DNA of 52,797 nucleotides from CAXSDR01 sp964236445 (GCA_964236445.1 CAXSDR010000009.1:1-52797), one strand, 5' to 3'. Positions 1-8,231 are shown, counted from the stretch's first letter. Translations and numbers: made by a program. Notes: generated by a model not told the origin, from the letters alone.

Positions 1-732
1 GCAGCACAGCGGACCGTCGAAGAGTGCACCGACGGTGGCGCGGTCCAGGCTCACGCCTTCGCCTGCGACGTCAGCTCTGCAAGCAGCGTGCGCGGCTTCG
101 CCGGGGACGTCGCTCAGCTCACGGACCGTGTCGATATTCTCGTCAACAATGCCGCCCGCTACCTCGATGCGGGGTCCCTGGAGGCGGCGAGCGACGAGGA
201 GATCGCGGACACGGTCGCCTCGGGCGCGACCGGGACCCTGCTGATCGTGAAGCACTTCCTGCCGCTCCTGCGGGGGTCGAGTGACGCGGACATCGTGACG
301 ATGATCTCGGCATGCGGCGAAGCGGGGCACCGGCGGTCCACGGCGCACGAGGCGTTCTACGCGGCGAAGTCGGCACAGGCGGGCTTGGTCGAGATCCTCT
401 CGGCGCGGCTGCGCCCCGCAGGCGTACGTGTCATCTCGCTCTATCCACCCGACTTCGACGATGCAGGTGAGGACTCCACAGCTAAGTCGGGTGCGGCGCA
501 GCCGTTGAGGTCAGGCTCCGTCGCCGACTGCGTGCTGTTCGCGCTCCAGCAGCCGCGTGACTGCTATATCAGGTCCTTCCACTTCGAGCAGGCGTGCCTG
601 CTGGCGCACCTACGACATCACCTGGTCATCCGCTTGGAACAACCGGATGTTTGCATCGGCCCAGACGATGCCGTGGGCCGCCGGTGGGAATGTCCGCCTC
701 CACGGGTCGCAGTGAGGACTGCGCACGCATGA
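1..732 (+). CDS. Short-chain dehydrogenase/reductase (5' end outside window)
   Basis: An NAD(P)-dependent oxidoreductase of the SDR family; its substrate cannot be told from sequence. The frame is open from base 1, so the Rossmann glycine motif lies upstream of the window. What remains shows the conserved NNAA motif (VDILVNNAARY), the strand carrying the catalytic Ser (MISACG) and the YxxxK active-site pair (FYAAKSA). The last 45 or so residues, after the usual SDR end, are Pro/Arg/Cys-rich and look like a non-conserved extension. The stop overlaps the start of the Rieske oxygenase gene (ATGA), so the two are translationally coupled and probably act on the same substrate, for example oxidation of a hydroxylated product. 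The pairing is inference. Confidence 0.85.
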   Translation, partial: AAQRTVEECTDGGAVQAHAFACDVSSASSVRGFAGDVAQLTDRVDILVNNAARYLDAGSLEAASDEEIADTVASGATGTLLIVKHFLPLLRGSSDADIVTMISACGEAGHRRSTAHEAFYAAKSAQAGLVEILSARLRPAGVRVISLYPPDFDDAGEDSTAKSGAAQPLRSGSVADCVLFALQQPRDCYIRSFHFEQACLLAHLRHHLVIRLEQPDVCIGPDDAVGRRWECPPPRVAVRTAHA

Positions 733-1802
733 CCGCCTCAACGGACCGTCTCGGCGCCCCCGGCGACCGGGCCACCAGCCACATCGGCCCGACCCACCTC
801 AAGCTCAGCGAGAACCCGATCTTCCGGCGGTTCTGGTACGCCGTCTTCTTCTCCTCGGACATCACCACCGAACCCAGGCCACGACAAGTGCTGGGGACAA
901 AGCTGGTCGTCTGGCGGGCGGAGCCGAGTGCGCCCGTGAGCGTGGCGCTGGATCGCTGCGCGCACCGCGACGCTCCGCTGTCGAAGGGCTGGATCGCCGG
1001 CTGTCACCTGGTCTGCCCCTACCACGGCTGGGAATGGGATCGCGAGGGCCGGACGCAGCGCATACCCCAGTTCCCCACGTCGCCTCACCCCACCAGGAGC
1101 GGGCTCACCATGGTGGCGAGCCAGGAGCGCTACGGCATGGTATGGGTCTGCCTGGCCTGCGAGACAGAAGGCGGGCCGGTCACCGACATCCCACCGCTGG
1201 CTGAATACGACGACCCGCGCTGGCGGGTGGTGCCTGAGCGCGAGTGGAGCTTCGACTGCACCGCGATGCACCTGCTGGAGAACAACTTCGATCCAGGGCA
1301 CGTCGCCTTCGTGCATCGCCACACGTTCGGCAACCCCGACAAGCCCGAGCTGACCGAGACGACGGTGACGCGCGAGACGTACGGCGTGCGGACGTTCGGC
1401 GAGGTGCCCGTCGACTCGCGGCCGGGCGAGGTCGGTGCCACGGTTCGCAGCACCGTCTCGAAGATGTACGCGCCCTTCCACGGCATCCTGAACATCACTT
1501 ACCCCGACGGTCTGGGACACATCATGGTCAAGCCGATCACACCGATCGACGACCACAGCTGCTTCCTGCTGCAGACGGTGCTGAGAACCGACTCGGAGGC
1601 GGAGCGCCCGGCCGCGGACATCCTCGCCTTCGACTCGCTGGTCGAGGACGAGGACAAGGAGCTGCTCGACGCGCTGCCGGACGACTTCCCGCTGGCTCCC
1701 CACCTCAATGCCCACGCCCGAGCCGACCGCAACTCCCTCGCCATCAGGCGGCTCTGGACCGATCTGATCACCGGCCGCTGGGCACCTCCGCCGCTCAGCT
1801 GA
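729..1802 (+). CDS. Rieske [2Fe-2S] non-haem iron oxygenase, alpha-subunit type
   Basis: A 357-aa terminal oxygenase of the ring-hydroxylating / O-demethylase class, which uses electrons from a separate reductase to insert oxygen into an aromatic or related substrate. The Rieske cluster ligands are visible as C-x-H (CAHRDAP) and C-x2-H (CPYHGWEW). The mononuclear iron motif follows in the C-terminal half as NNFDPGHVAFVHRH (D-x2-H-x4-H). The ATG at 729 is chosen because it overlaps the SDR stop as ATGA and gives a normal N-terminus; the frame stays open upstream, but those residues would be Arg/Pro-rich and antiparallel to no known domain. No ferredoxin or reductase gene is in the window, so the electron donor must be encoded elsewhere. 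The substrate is unknown. Confidence 0.9.
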   Translation: MTASTDRLGAPGDRATSHIGPTHLKLSENPIFRRFWYAVFFSSDITTEPRPRQVLGTKLVVWRAEPSAPVSVALDRCAHRDAPLSKGWIAGCHLVCPYHGWEWDREGRTQRIPQFPTSPHPTRSGLTMVASQERYGMVWVCLACETEGGPVTDIPPLAEYDDPRWRVVPEREWSFDCTAMHLLENNFDPGHVAFVHRHTFGNPDKPELTETTVTRETYGVRTFGEVPVDSRPGEVGATVRSTVSKMYAPFHGILNITYPDGLGHIMVKPITPIDDHSCFLLQTVLRTDSEAERPAADILAFDSLVEDEDKELLDALPDDFPLAPHLNAHARADRNSLAIRRLWTDLITGRWAPPPLS

Positions 1803-1805
1803 TTC

Positions 1806-2570
1806 TCAGAGGACTTTCGAGAGGAACGCGCGGGTGCGTTCCTCTCGCGGGCTGCCGAGCACCTGCTGCGCCGGCCCCGACTCCACGATCACACCGCCGT
1901 CCATGAAGGCCACCCGGTGTGCTGCCTCGCGCGCGAAGCCGATCTCGTGCGTCACCACGATCATCGTCATGCCGTCACGCGCCAGCCCCTGCATCACGTC
2001 CAGGACCTCACCGACGAGCTCGGGGTCCAGAGCGCTCGTCGGCTCGTCGAAGAGCAGCAGCTTCGGTTCCATGGCGAGTGCCCGGGCGATCGCGACTCGC
2101 TGCTGCTGACCGCCGGAGAGCTGAGCCGGGTGGTGCGCCGCGCGGTCAGCCAGACCGACCCTGCCGAGCAGGGCCCTAGCCTGGTCCCGCGCCACCGCTG
2201 GTTTGATCTTGCGGACGCGGACCGGCGCTTCCATGACGTTCTCGAGTGCCGTCATGTGCGGAAAGAGGTTGAAGCGCTGGAAGACCATCCCGATCTCGGC
2301 GCGTTTCGCCGCAACCTCGCGCTCACGAAGCTCGTGCAGGGTGTCACCGGTGCGTCGGTAGCCGACGAGCTCACCACCCACCGACAGTTCGCCGCTGGTG
2401 ATCTTCTCGAGGTGGTTGATGCAGCGCAGGAACGTCGACTTCCCGCTCCCACTGGGGCCGAGCAGGCAGAGCACCTCGCCGGTGTCGACGGTCAGGTCGA
2501 TGCCTGACAGCACTTCATGGCGTCCGAACGACTTGCGTACGCCGCGTGCCTCGACCAGGGGGGCGCTCAT
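1806..2570 (-). CDS. Polar amino-acid ABC transporter, ATP-binding protein (GlnQ/HisP type)
   Basis: A 254-aa nucleotide-binding subunit of a PAAT-family importer, acting at the inner face of the membrane. The Walker A (GPSGSGKSTF), Q-loop (MVFQRFNLFPH), ABC signature (LSGGQQQR), Walker B (LLLFDEPTSALD) and switch His (VVTHE) are all present, and the length is typical. The ATG at 2570 overlaps the permease stop by 4 bp. A much longer frame runs into the permease gene on the same strand but out of frame with it, and was not used. The gene converges on the Rieske gene with only 3 bp between stops, and its last codons contain a perfect 12-bp inverted repeat (1818-1847). Confidence 0.95.
   Translation of the reverse strand: MSAPLVEARGVRKSFGRHEVLSGIDLTVDTGEVLCLLGPSGSGKSTFLRCINHLEKITSGELSVGGELVGYRRTGDTLHELREREVAAKRAEIGMVFQRFNLFPHMTALENVMEAPVRVRKIKPAVARDQARALLGRVGLADRAAHHPAQLSGGQQQRVAIARALAMEPKLLLFDEPTSALDPELVGEVLDVMQGLARDGMTMIVVTHEIGFAREAAHRVAFMDGGVIVESGPAQQVLGSPREERTRAFLSKVL
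1818..1847. terminator. Perfect 12-bp inverted repeat at a convergent gene pair
   Basis: CGAGAGGAACGC at 1818-1829 pairs exactly with 1836-1847 around a 6-nt loop. It begins 16 nt after the Rieske stop codon and lies wholly inside the last codons of the convergent ATP-binding protein gene. No U-tract follows on either side, so it would be an I-shaped, high-GC type terminator as is usual in actinobacteria. It could serve both strands. Confidence 0.55.
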
Positions 2571-3484
2571 GAGGCACCAGCTGCGGTCTGCGGCGAGCGT
2601 GTCGTCATCAGCCGCAGACGCTGCAGCGGAGTCGGCGGCAGCGCCCGAGCCGACCCCCGCGAGAAGTGTCGCTCGATGTAATACTGCCCCACCGTCAGGA
2701 TGCTGGTCAGGAGCAGATACCAGGCGATCGCGACGACGAGCAGCGGGAACACCTGATAGTTGGAGTTGTAGATCTTCTGCACGGAGTAGAGGAGCTCGGT
2801 GTAGGCGATCACGGAGACGAGCGAGCTCGTCTTCAGCATCGAGATCACCTCGTTGCCGGTCGGCGGCACGATCAGCCGCGCAGCCTGAGGCAGCACGATC
2901 CTGCGCAGCGCGAGACCACGTGTCATGCCCAGCGCGGCGGCCGCCTCGCTCTGGCCTTCGTCGACGGAGAGCAGGCCCGCGCGCACGATCTCGGAGTAGT
3001 AGGCGGCTTCGCTCAGACCCAGTCCGAGGATCGCCGCAGCAAACTGCGTGACGATGTTCTTGGCATCGCCGGTGACGAACTCCGGCCCTCCGAACGGGAT
3101 GCCGAAGCCGACTGTGGGCATCAGGAAGCTGACGGCGTACCACGCCAGGATCTGGACGAAGACCGGAACTCCGCGGAAGAACCACACGTAGAGCCAGCAG
3201 ACGTTGCTCACGATCGGGTTCGCGGAGCGGCGACCGATCGCCACGGCGGTGCCCAGCGCGATGCCCAACACCATCGCCACCAGGGTGAGCTTGATCGTCG
3301 CAACGACTCCAGAGAGCACCGTGGCGTCGAAGAAGTAGTCGCGGACGACGTCCCAGTGGAACCGCGGGTTGCGGAGAGCGCCCTGCACCAGCTGCGCGAG
3401 GCCCACGAGCAAAAGTGCGGCAGCGACCCAGCGCAGCGGGTGGCGGACGGGGACGATCTTTGCGGGCGGCGCTGCCGGGCTCAT
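2567..3484 (-). CDS. Polar amino-acid ABC transporter permease (HisM/GlnP family)
   Basis: A 305-aa membrane subunit of the importer encoded with its neighbours. It has an N-terminal hydrophobic segment (about residues 17-35) and the usual BPD-type core of about five helices. The EAA loop that docks the ATPase reads EAAAALGMTRGLALRRIVLPQA in part (about residues 185-205; E-A-A--G---I-LP pattern). The protein starts at ATG 3484, 4 bp after the solute-binding gene ends. Only one permease gene is present, so the channel is presumably a homodimer. The substrate is a polar amino acid or related nitrogen compound; it cannot be specified further. Confidence 0.93.
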   Translation of the reverse strand: MSPAAPPAKIVPVRHPLRWVAAALLLVGLAQLVQGALRNPRFHWDVVRDYFFDATVLSGVVATIKLTLVAMVLGIALGTAVAIGRRSANPIVSNVCWLYVWFFRGVPVFVQILAWYAVSFLMPTVGFGIPFGGPEFVTGDAKNIVTQFAAAILGLGLSEAAYYSEIVRAGLLSVDEGQSEAAAALGMTRGLALRRIVLPQAARLIVPPTGNEVISMLKTSSLVSVIAYTELLYSVQKIYNSNYQVFPLLVVAIAWYLLLTSILTVGQYYIERHFSRGSARALPPTPLQRLRLMTTRSPQTAAGAS

Positions 3485-3488
3485 ATCG

Positions 3489-4409
3489 TCAGCTCGTGGC
3501 GCCGTTGATCACCGGGTCGGTGATGGCGCCGTCCTGCACACCCCACGTGGTCAAGATCTTGGTGTAGGTGCCGTCGGCGATGAGCACCTTGAGTGCTGCC
3601 TGCACCGCCGTCGCCATGCCGTTGCCCTGCGGAATCGCGATGCCGTAGGGCGCCTCGCCATACGGCGTTCCGTTCAGCACGAAGGCACCGTTGCTCTGCT
3701 TCACCTGGTAGGCGGCGACGGGGGAGTCGGCCATGGACACCGCGTCGCGGCCGCTCGCCAGAGCGACGTTCGCCCCGCCCTGATCGGGATACTGGTCGAC
3801 CGTGACGGCCTTTTTTCCGGCGGCCTTGCACTTGGCCGACTGCGCCTCACCGTCATCCGCCTGCGTCGTGCCCTTCTCGACCGCGACGTGCAGCCCGCAC
3901 AACTGATCGAGGCTGCTGACCGCCGGCGCACCCGCCTTGGTGAAGAACGAAGTGCCTGCTGTGAAGTAGGTGACGAAGTCGAGAACGGCCTCACGCTTCT
4001 TGTTGTCGGTGAAGCTGCTCATGCCGAGGTCGTAGCGGCCGGCCTGGATGCCCGGGATGATCGAGTCGAAAGTCTGGTTGACGAACGTGACCTTGAGTCC
4101 GAGCTTGTCGCCCAGGGCCTTGCCGAGGTCGACGTCGGTGCCGATGATCGTCTTGCCGTCCTTGTCGAAGAACTCGTTGGGTGCATAGGCGGCGTCCGCA
4201 GCGATCGTCAAGGTTCCCTTGTTCTTGATCGCGGCGGGCACCGTGTCGGCGAGGCTGCCGGACGAGGCGCCGTCGGAGGAGGCGGTCGGCTGGGACGGAC
4301 CCGATGCGGGGGCACCTGCTCCGACCGAACCGCTGGAGCTGCCGCAGCCGGCAAGGGTGAGAGCCACGAGCGGCAGCGCGAGGACGACGGCCCTACGGAT
4401 GTGCACCAC
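3489..4409 (-). CDS. Amino-acid ABC transporter substrate-binding lipoprotein
   Basis: A periplasmic-binding-protein family 3 lipoprotein that captures the substrate for the downstream permease and ATPase. It has a short basic N-terminus, a hydrophobic stretch and a lipobox ending LTLAGC, then a Ser/Gly/Pro-rich linker. The SBP_bac_3 fold begins near NKGTLTIAADAAYAPNEF and includes the family signature DVDLGKALGDKLGLKV. The GTG at 4409 is preferred over the ATG at 4430: GGAGG lies 6 nt upstream of it, and a -10-like TAATCT at 4440-4445 would place the mRNA start just before the ATG. From 4409 the signal peptide has 22 residues up to the Cys, a normal length. Confidence 0.92.
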   Translation of the reverse strand: MVHIRRAVVLALPLVALTLAGCGSSSGSVGAGAPASGPSQPTASSDGASSGSLADTVPAAIKNKGTLTIAADAAYAPNEFFDKDGKTIIGTDVDLGKALGDKLGLKVTFVNQTFDSIIPGIQAGRYDLGMSSFTDNKKREAVLDFVTYFTAGTSFFTKAGAPAVSSLDQLCGLHVAVEKGTTQADDGEAQSAKCKAAGKKAVTVDQYPDQGGANVALASGRDAVSMADSPVAAYQVKQSNGAFVLNGTPYGEAPYGIAIPQGNGMATAVQAALKVLIADGTYTKILTTWGVQDGAITDPVINGATS

Positions 4410-4439
4410 GCGAGTCCTCCGATGTGTCATGGAGCGCCG

Positions 4440-4471
4440 AGATTAGTTGTTGAGTGTCACACGGATGTTTC
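4440..4471 (-). promoter_or_regulatory. Promoter of the amino-acid importer with a GlnR-like box
   Basis: Read on the minus strand: GAAAC (4471-4467), 6 nt, GTGAC (4460-4456), 10 nt, then TAATCT (4445-4440), a TANNNT-type -10. GTNAC and GAAAC pentamers spaced by 6 nt are the building blocks of the actinobacterial nitrogen regulator GlnR box (GTNAC-n6-GAAAC repeated). Here the order is the b1-a2 half of the tandem; the outer elements are poorly conserved. The box covers the -35 region, as expected for an activator. Confidence 0.45.
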
Positions 4472-4723
4472 CCAGGTGGAATTCGCTGTGCCTCCGTTCG
4501 GTCGGAGGGTGACGGTGCGTCGCCCTGTGGTCCGCACGGCGCAGGCGAGAACGCGAGAGCACCCCGCAGGCATCCGAAAAGACTCTCATGCCTGTCTCTG
4601 TGTCGCCTGTTCGACGAGCCGTCGCCCGCACGGCTGTGACGCCGGGTCGACGTGATCGTTTGCCCACGCACCGTAGGTCCCGGCGATCTGAGAATGGTCG
4701 ACAAGACGGTGAGTGGCCGCAGA
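4472..4723. other. Intergenic stretch with two hairpins, no gene seen
   Basis: This spans the space between the glycosyltransferase stop and the importer promoter. CAGGCAT at 4567-4573 pairs perfectly with ATGCCTG at 4588-4594 (14-nt loop), and AGCCGT at 4617-4622 pairs with ACGGCT at 4630-4635 (7-nt loop). Either may terminate the nitrilase-cluster transcript arriving on the minus strand. Open frames here lack a family match and have the wrong codon bias. Confidence 0.4.
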
Positions 4724-5824
4724 TCAGGCAGCATGCTGGCGATAGAGCGAGACGTGCGCGGCGGCTGCGGCGTCCCAGGTGTGGCGTTGCGCCAAGGCGC
4801 GTCCGCGACGGCAGAGCTGTGGGTCCGGCGCAGCGAGGGCGTCGTCCATCGCCATCGCGAAGGCCCTCGGCGTACGAGCGAACCGCGCTGTGCCCGCGAA
4901 CACTTCGCGAAGAACGGGCAGGTCTCTTGCCGCCAAGGGAACGCCTGCGGCGAGCGCTTCCATTGCGGCGAGGCCGAACCCTTCCTTGGTCGAGGGAAAG
5001 GCGAACGCCCCGGCTGCGGCCACGAGCGAGGGTAGCTCGATGTCGTCGACCGGTCCCAGGACGATCGGGACCACGCCGAGCTTCCTGGCCCGCGCTTCGC
5101 ATGCTTCGCGGTAGTTCCTGTAGTCGAACAGCGTCTCGCCGCCGGCGATGACGAGAGACACGTGCGGGCTGCGTAGCAGGGCCATGGCCTCGATGAGGTC
5201 CGCCGTGCCCTTGCGCGGCTCGATGCCGCCGACGGCGAGCACGTAGCGCCCGAACCGGTCCTGCCAGCGTTTGCGGGCGGCCCGTGCTGCCGGCTCGTCC
5301 GCAGCGGCATCGGCGAACCTGCGGTAGTCGACGCCGTTGGGGATCACAGTGGCAGTGAGACCCCAGCCGTCGGCGAGCTCGCGCGACACCGACCGCGAGA
5401 CACAGATGTGCGCGTACGGCGTGACGATGGCGCGCTCGTGGCAAGCAACGAGCTCGGGGGTCGTGAAGTTGTCGAGGTGGTGCACCGTGCGGATGCACGC
5501 CGGAACGGCGTTGGCGCTGATGCAGTCCTGGGCATGGACGATGTCGACGCCGTGGCCGTCGAAGCCGTCCCGCAGCGCGTCGATCGACCTCACGATGCGC
5601 TGTCCCACCGACTCTGCGTCCCGGTCAGGAAATGGCACGAGGCGCAGTCGAACGGCCGGATCGACCTTGCGGAAGAATCCCCTGTCCCCGCCGCGACCGA
5701 GCGACCACACAGTCACGTCATGCCCGGCCCGAGCCAACGCCTCGGCAAGAGCGAGCGTGTGTACGACACCGCCGCGTGGTCGGGTCGAATAGGTCAGCAG
5801 AGCGATGCTCAGCGGGTCAGCCAT
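4724..5824 (-). CDS. GT4-type glycosyltransferase, MSMEG_0565 family
   Basis: A 366-aa retaining GT-B glycosyltransferase. The N-terminal acceptor domain starts with the GGVVHTLALAEALARAGHDV stretch typical of GT4 enzymes. The C-terminal nucleotide-sugar domain begins around YVLAVGGIEPRKGT and carries the E-x7-E motif (EGFGLAAME, about residues 291-299). It is the last gene of the nitrilase cluster and its ATG overlaps the previous stop by one base (TGATG), so it is in the operon. A glycosyltransferase of this type recurrently accompanies the cluster in mycobacteria. Its sugar donor and acceptor are unknown; a glycosylated product of the pathway is possible. Confidence 0.88.
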   Translation of the reverse strand: MADPLSIALLTYSTRPRGGVVHTLALAEALARAGHDVTVWSLGRGGDRGFFRKVDPAVRLRLVPFPDRDAESVGQRIVRSIDALRDGFDGHGVDIVHAQDCISANAVPACIRTVHHLDNFTTPELVACHERAIVTPYAHICVSRSVSRELADGWGLTATVIPNGVDYRRFADAAADEPAARAARKRWQDRFGRYVLAVGGIEPRKGTADLIEAMALLRSPHVSLVIAGGETLFDYRNYREACEARARKLGVVPIVLGPVDDIELPSLVAAAGAFAFPSTKEGFGLAAMEALAAGVPLAARDLPVLREVFAGTARFARTPRAFAMAMDDALAAPDPQLCRRGRALAQRHTWDAAAAAHVSLYRQHAA

Positions 5825-6654
5825 CAGTCGTGCCAGTAGGTTTCGGGCTTACGCTCGGAGAGATGGTGCAGCACCCGGCGCGCCCGGGACATCTCCGCAG
5901 CGAGATCGATCTCGGCGACGGCCAGCCCGCTGCGGGCATAGGTGCGCGCGAGCACCTCTCCGCCGGGACCGACGACCTTTGCCTGACCGATGAAGCGCAG
6001 TCCTCCCATGACACCTGTCTGGTTCGCCGATGCGAGCACTACCTGGTTCTCGGCCGCGCGGGCACAGTCGTAGAGGTCGAAAAGGCGCGTCTGGCGATCC
6101 GAGACCAGACGGGCCGCGCGGTTGGTGACGCTCGCCGGCCACGCAGACAGACACGCCAGGATCTCGGCGCCGTCCAGGCAGAGCGTGCGTGCCGACTCGG
6201 GAAACGTCTTGTCGAAGTCGATCAGCATGCCCAACCGGCCGACGGGCGTGTCGAACGCGGCGAACCGGTCTCCGGCGGCGTACGCCAGCGTTTCCCCCGG
6301 AGGCTGGTGCACCTTGCGATGGTGTCCGAGGACGCCGTCGCCAGAAAGGCAGACGGCGGAGTTGTAGACGTCATCGCCGGAGCTCTCGGTGTAGCCCACG
6401 CACACGGTGATGTCACCCGCAGCGACTGCTATCTGCCTGAGCTCGCGGCAGTCCCGCCCGAGCGCCGGTGGCAGCGCGTCGGGGTCGGGACTGCGCAGAT
6501 CTGCGAGGTATCCACCGAGCGCGGCGTCCGGGAGCACGAGCAGGCGAACGCCCGCCCGGCGTGCATCCTCGACGATGCCGATGATGCGAGTCACGCACTT
6601 GTCCAGGTCACGGCCGAAGTGTGCGGCGACCGCTGCGATGCGTAGGGCGGCCAC
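5824..6654 (-). CDS. Nitrilase-superfamily protein with substituted active site (probable pseudoenzyme)
   Basis: A 276-aa carbon-nitrogen hydrolase homologue that aligns along its whole length, nearly without gaps, to the protein encoded at 8224-9063. The lysine of the triad is kept (HHRKVHQP, about residue 114). The general-base Glu is Asp (VLPDAALGGYL, residue 43) and the nucleophile Cys is Asp (GMLIDFDKTFPE, residue 146; codon GAC where the paralogue has TGC). Without the Cys no thioester intermediate can form, so ordinary amidase/nitrilase chemistry is not expected. It may be a structural or regulatory partner, since nitrilases oligomerise, or have another activity. It starts at GTG 6654, 3 bp after the flavoprotein stop. 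The frame is intact and conserved, so it is not a decaying pseudogene. Confidence 0.87.
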   Translation of the reverse strand: MAALRIAAVAAHFGRDLDKCVTRIIGIVEDARRAGVRLLVLPDAALGGYLADLRSPDPDALPPALGRDCRELRQIAVAAGDITVCVGYTESSGDDVYNSAVCLSGDGVLGHHRKVHQPPGETLAYAAGDRFAAFDTPVGRLGMLIDFDKTFPESARTLCLDGAEILACLSAWPASVTNRAARLVSDRQTRLFDLYDCARAAENQVVLASANQTGVMGGLRFIGQAKVVGPGGEVLARTYARSGLAVAEIDLAAEMSRARRVLHHLSERKPETYWHD

Positions 6655-6657
6655 GCG

Positions 6658-7947
6658 TCAGCTCGCCGGGAGCAGCGCGCCGCCCGCCAGGTCGAGTCCG
6701 GCTCGGTCGAGTCGTCGGCGCAGCACGTCGTGAAGATATGCGGCGTCACGTCCCACGCTCGCGAACCGTCCGGATCCCCAGGTGTGCAGCCATGGCAGCC
6801 CCAGGAAGAGCAGGCCCTCGACGTCGGTCACGCCGCGCACGTGGCGTGGCCTGCCATGTCCGTCGAGCACGTCGGCGTGCAACCAGGAGTAGTCCGGCCG
6901 GAACCCGATGGCCCACACCACGCTGGTGATGCCCGAACTTTGCAGCACCAGCTCGGTGGTCTCCCCAGCCGGCTCCCATGGGGGCGTGTAGGGCGCGCCT
7001 GGTGGCGCCGAGATGGCGTGCTTCGCGATGTGCGCATCGATCGCCTCGTTGATGCCGACATAGACAGCGTCGGCGCTGTCGAGGTTCTCGCGAAGGTCCG
7101 GAGCGAACTGCAGCCGGCCGGCCGACTCACCCACGAGACGGCCGTAGAGCGCCATGCCGTCAGCGGCGAAGACGCGCAGGTCGATGTCGCGGCCACCGTC
7201 GCGCCCGGTGACGTAGTGGTTGGTGCGGTGCGCCGCCTCCTCACCGAGGGGATGCTCGGTCAGCGGAAGGTCGTAGGTGCCCATGTCGGCTAGCCAGGTC
7301 ACGACGTCGCGGCCTCGATGGAACCGCGCGCACCGGGGCGCCGTGCCCACCGACAGATGGACGTGGCGGCCGGCCAGGTGCAGGTCCTCGGCGATCTGGG
7401 CTCCGCTCTGGCCGGTGCCCACGACCAGGACGTCACCAGGCGGCAGCTGCGACGGGTTGCGGTAGGACGACGAGTGCAGTTGAACCAGCTCGCCGGGCAG
7501 GCGCGAGGCGTACGTGGGGATGATCGGTTCGTGATAGCCACCGGTCGCCACGACGACCGACCCGGCGGACACGTCTCCGGCGGTGGTGGTGACATCGAAA
7601 CGTCCGCGGGAGCAGGGGCGCAACGAGGTCACGGCGACGCCGTCCACCACGGGTGCGGTGAACGAGGCGGCGTATCCCTCGAGATAGGCGATGATCTCGT
7701 CCTTCACCATGAAGCCGTCCGGGTCGTCACCCGCGTAGGGATAGCCGGGCAGAGCGCACTGCCAGTTCGGCGTCACCAGGCAGAACGTGTCCCAGCGGCT
7801 GCTGCGCCACTCGTGCGCCACCGCGTCGCGCTCGACGACGACGTGGTCCGTTCCCGACTGGACGAGGTGCCAGCTCAGCGAGAGTCCCGCTTGTCCACCG
7901 CCCACGATCAGCACATCGGTCTCGCGCGGCAGCGTCGGCCGGCGCAT
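6658..7947 (-). CDS. FAD-dependent oxidoreductase, MSMEG_0569 family
   Basis: A 429-aa flavoprotein resembling flavin-containing monooxygenases; NitH in the Nit1C naming. The FAD Rossmann motif is at the N-terminus (VLIVGGGQAGLSLSWHL, glycines at residues 16-21). A second dinucleotide motif for NAD(P)H occurs near residue 172 (VLVVGTGQSGAQIAEDL). A GFRPDYSWL segment close to the C-terminal end matches the FMO-type flavin contact. The ATG at 7947 overlaps the stop of the MSMEG_0570 gene (ATGA); an in-frame extension upstream is Arg-rich and rejected. It probably oxidises a nitrogen-containing intermediate together with the nitrilase and radical SAM protein, but the reaction has not been established to my knowledge. 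Confidence 0.9.
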   Translation of the reverse strand: MRRPTLPRETDVLIVGGGQAGLSLSWHLVQSGTDHVVVERDAVAHEWRSSRWDTFCLVTPNWQCALPGYPYAGDDPDGFMVKDEIIAYLEGYAASFTAPVVDGVAVTSLRPCSRGRFDVTTTAGDVSAGSVVVATGGYHEPIIPTYASRLPGELVQLHSSSYRNPSQLPPGDVLVVGTGQSGAQIAEDLHLAGRHVHLSVGTAPRCARFHRGRDVVTWLADMGTYDLPLTEHPLGEEAAHRTNHYVTGRDGGRDIDLRVFAADGMALYGRLVGESAGRLQFAPDLRENLDSADAVYVGINEAIDAHIAKHAISAPPGAPYTPPWEPAGETTELVLQSSGITSVVWAIGFRPDYSWLHADVLDGHGRPRHVRGVTDVEGLLFLGLPWLHTWGSGRFASVGRDAAYLHDVLRRRLDRAGLDLAGGALLPAS

Positions 7948-8231
7948 CAGTCCGCGAACCCTGTGACGGTGACGCGAGACGTCCCGGAGGGGAAACTTCG
8001 CGCCAGCCGTTCGACGTCTGCGATGGTCTCCATCGCGCTGGTGCACGCAAACCCGTATTTCGCGCGCACACGCTCGCTGGCGATGTCGAGCGCGGTTCGC
8101 ACGCGCTGCACGAAGTCGGCGACGTCATAGGGCACGTCGGTCTCCAGGTGTTCGCGGACGACCAGCGAGGGTGAATAGCAGACCTGCTCGGATCCGTCGG
8201 GCCACCGGACGGTGAAGTGCATCTCAGGCAT
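7947..8231 (-). CDS. MSMEG_0570 family nitrogen-starvation protein
   Basis: A 94-aa protein of unknown activity found next to the nitrilase in this cluster type (NitG position). It starts MPEMHFTVRWPDG and shows the family's CYSPSLVV and YDVADFVQRVRTALDIASERV segments. Cysteines sit at the start of the CYSPS motif and in KYGFACTSA. The ATG at 8231 is chosen because it reproduces the family N-terminus; it lies 8 bp inside the end of the nitrilase gene. ATG 8222 is the alternative. Overlap at both ends indicates tight translational coupling and probably fixed stoichiometry with its neighbours. Confidence 0.83.
   Translation of the reverse strand: MPEMHFTVRWPDGSEQVCYSPSLVVREHLETDVPYDVADFVQRVRTALDIASERVRAKYGFACTSAMETIADVERLARSFPSGTSRVTVTGFAD

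Noticed and set aside
594..728. An N-terminal extension of the Rieske oxygenase
   Set aside because: It overlaps the SDR coding region, is Pro/Arg-rich and precedes the coupled ATG at 729.
1806..3185. One 459-aa protein reading through from the permease region into the ATPase
   Set aside because: Its first 205 residues are an out-of-frame reading of the permease gene; the ATPase family start and the ATGA overlap at 2570 are clear.
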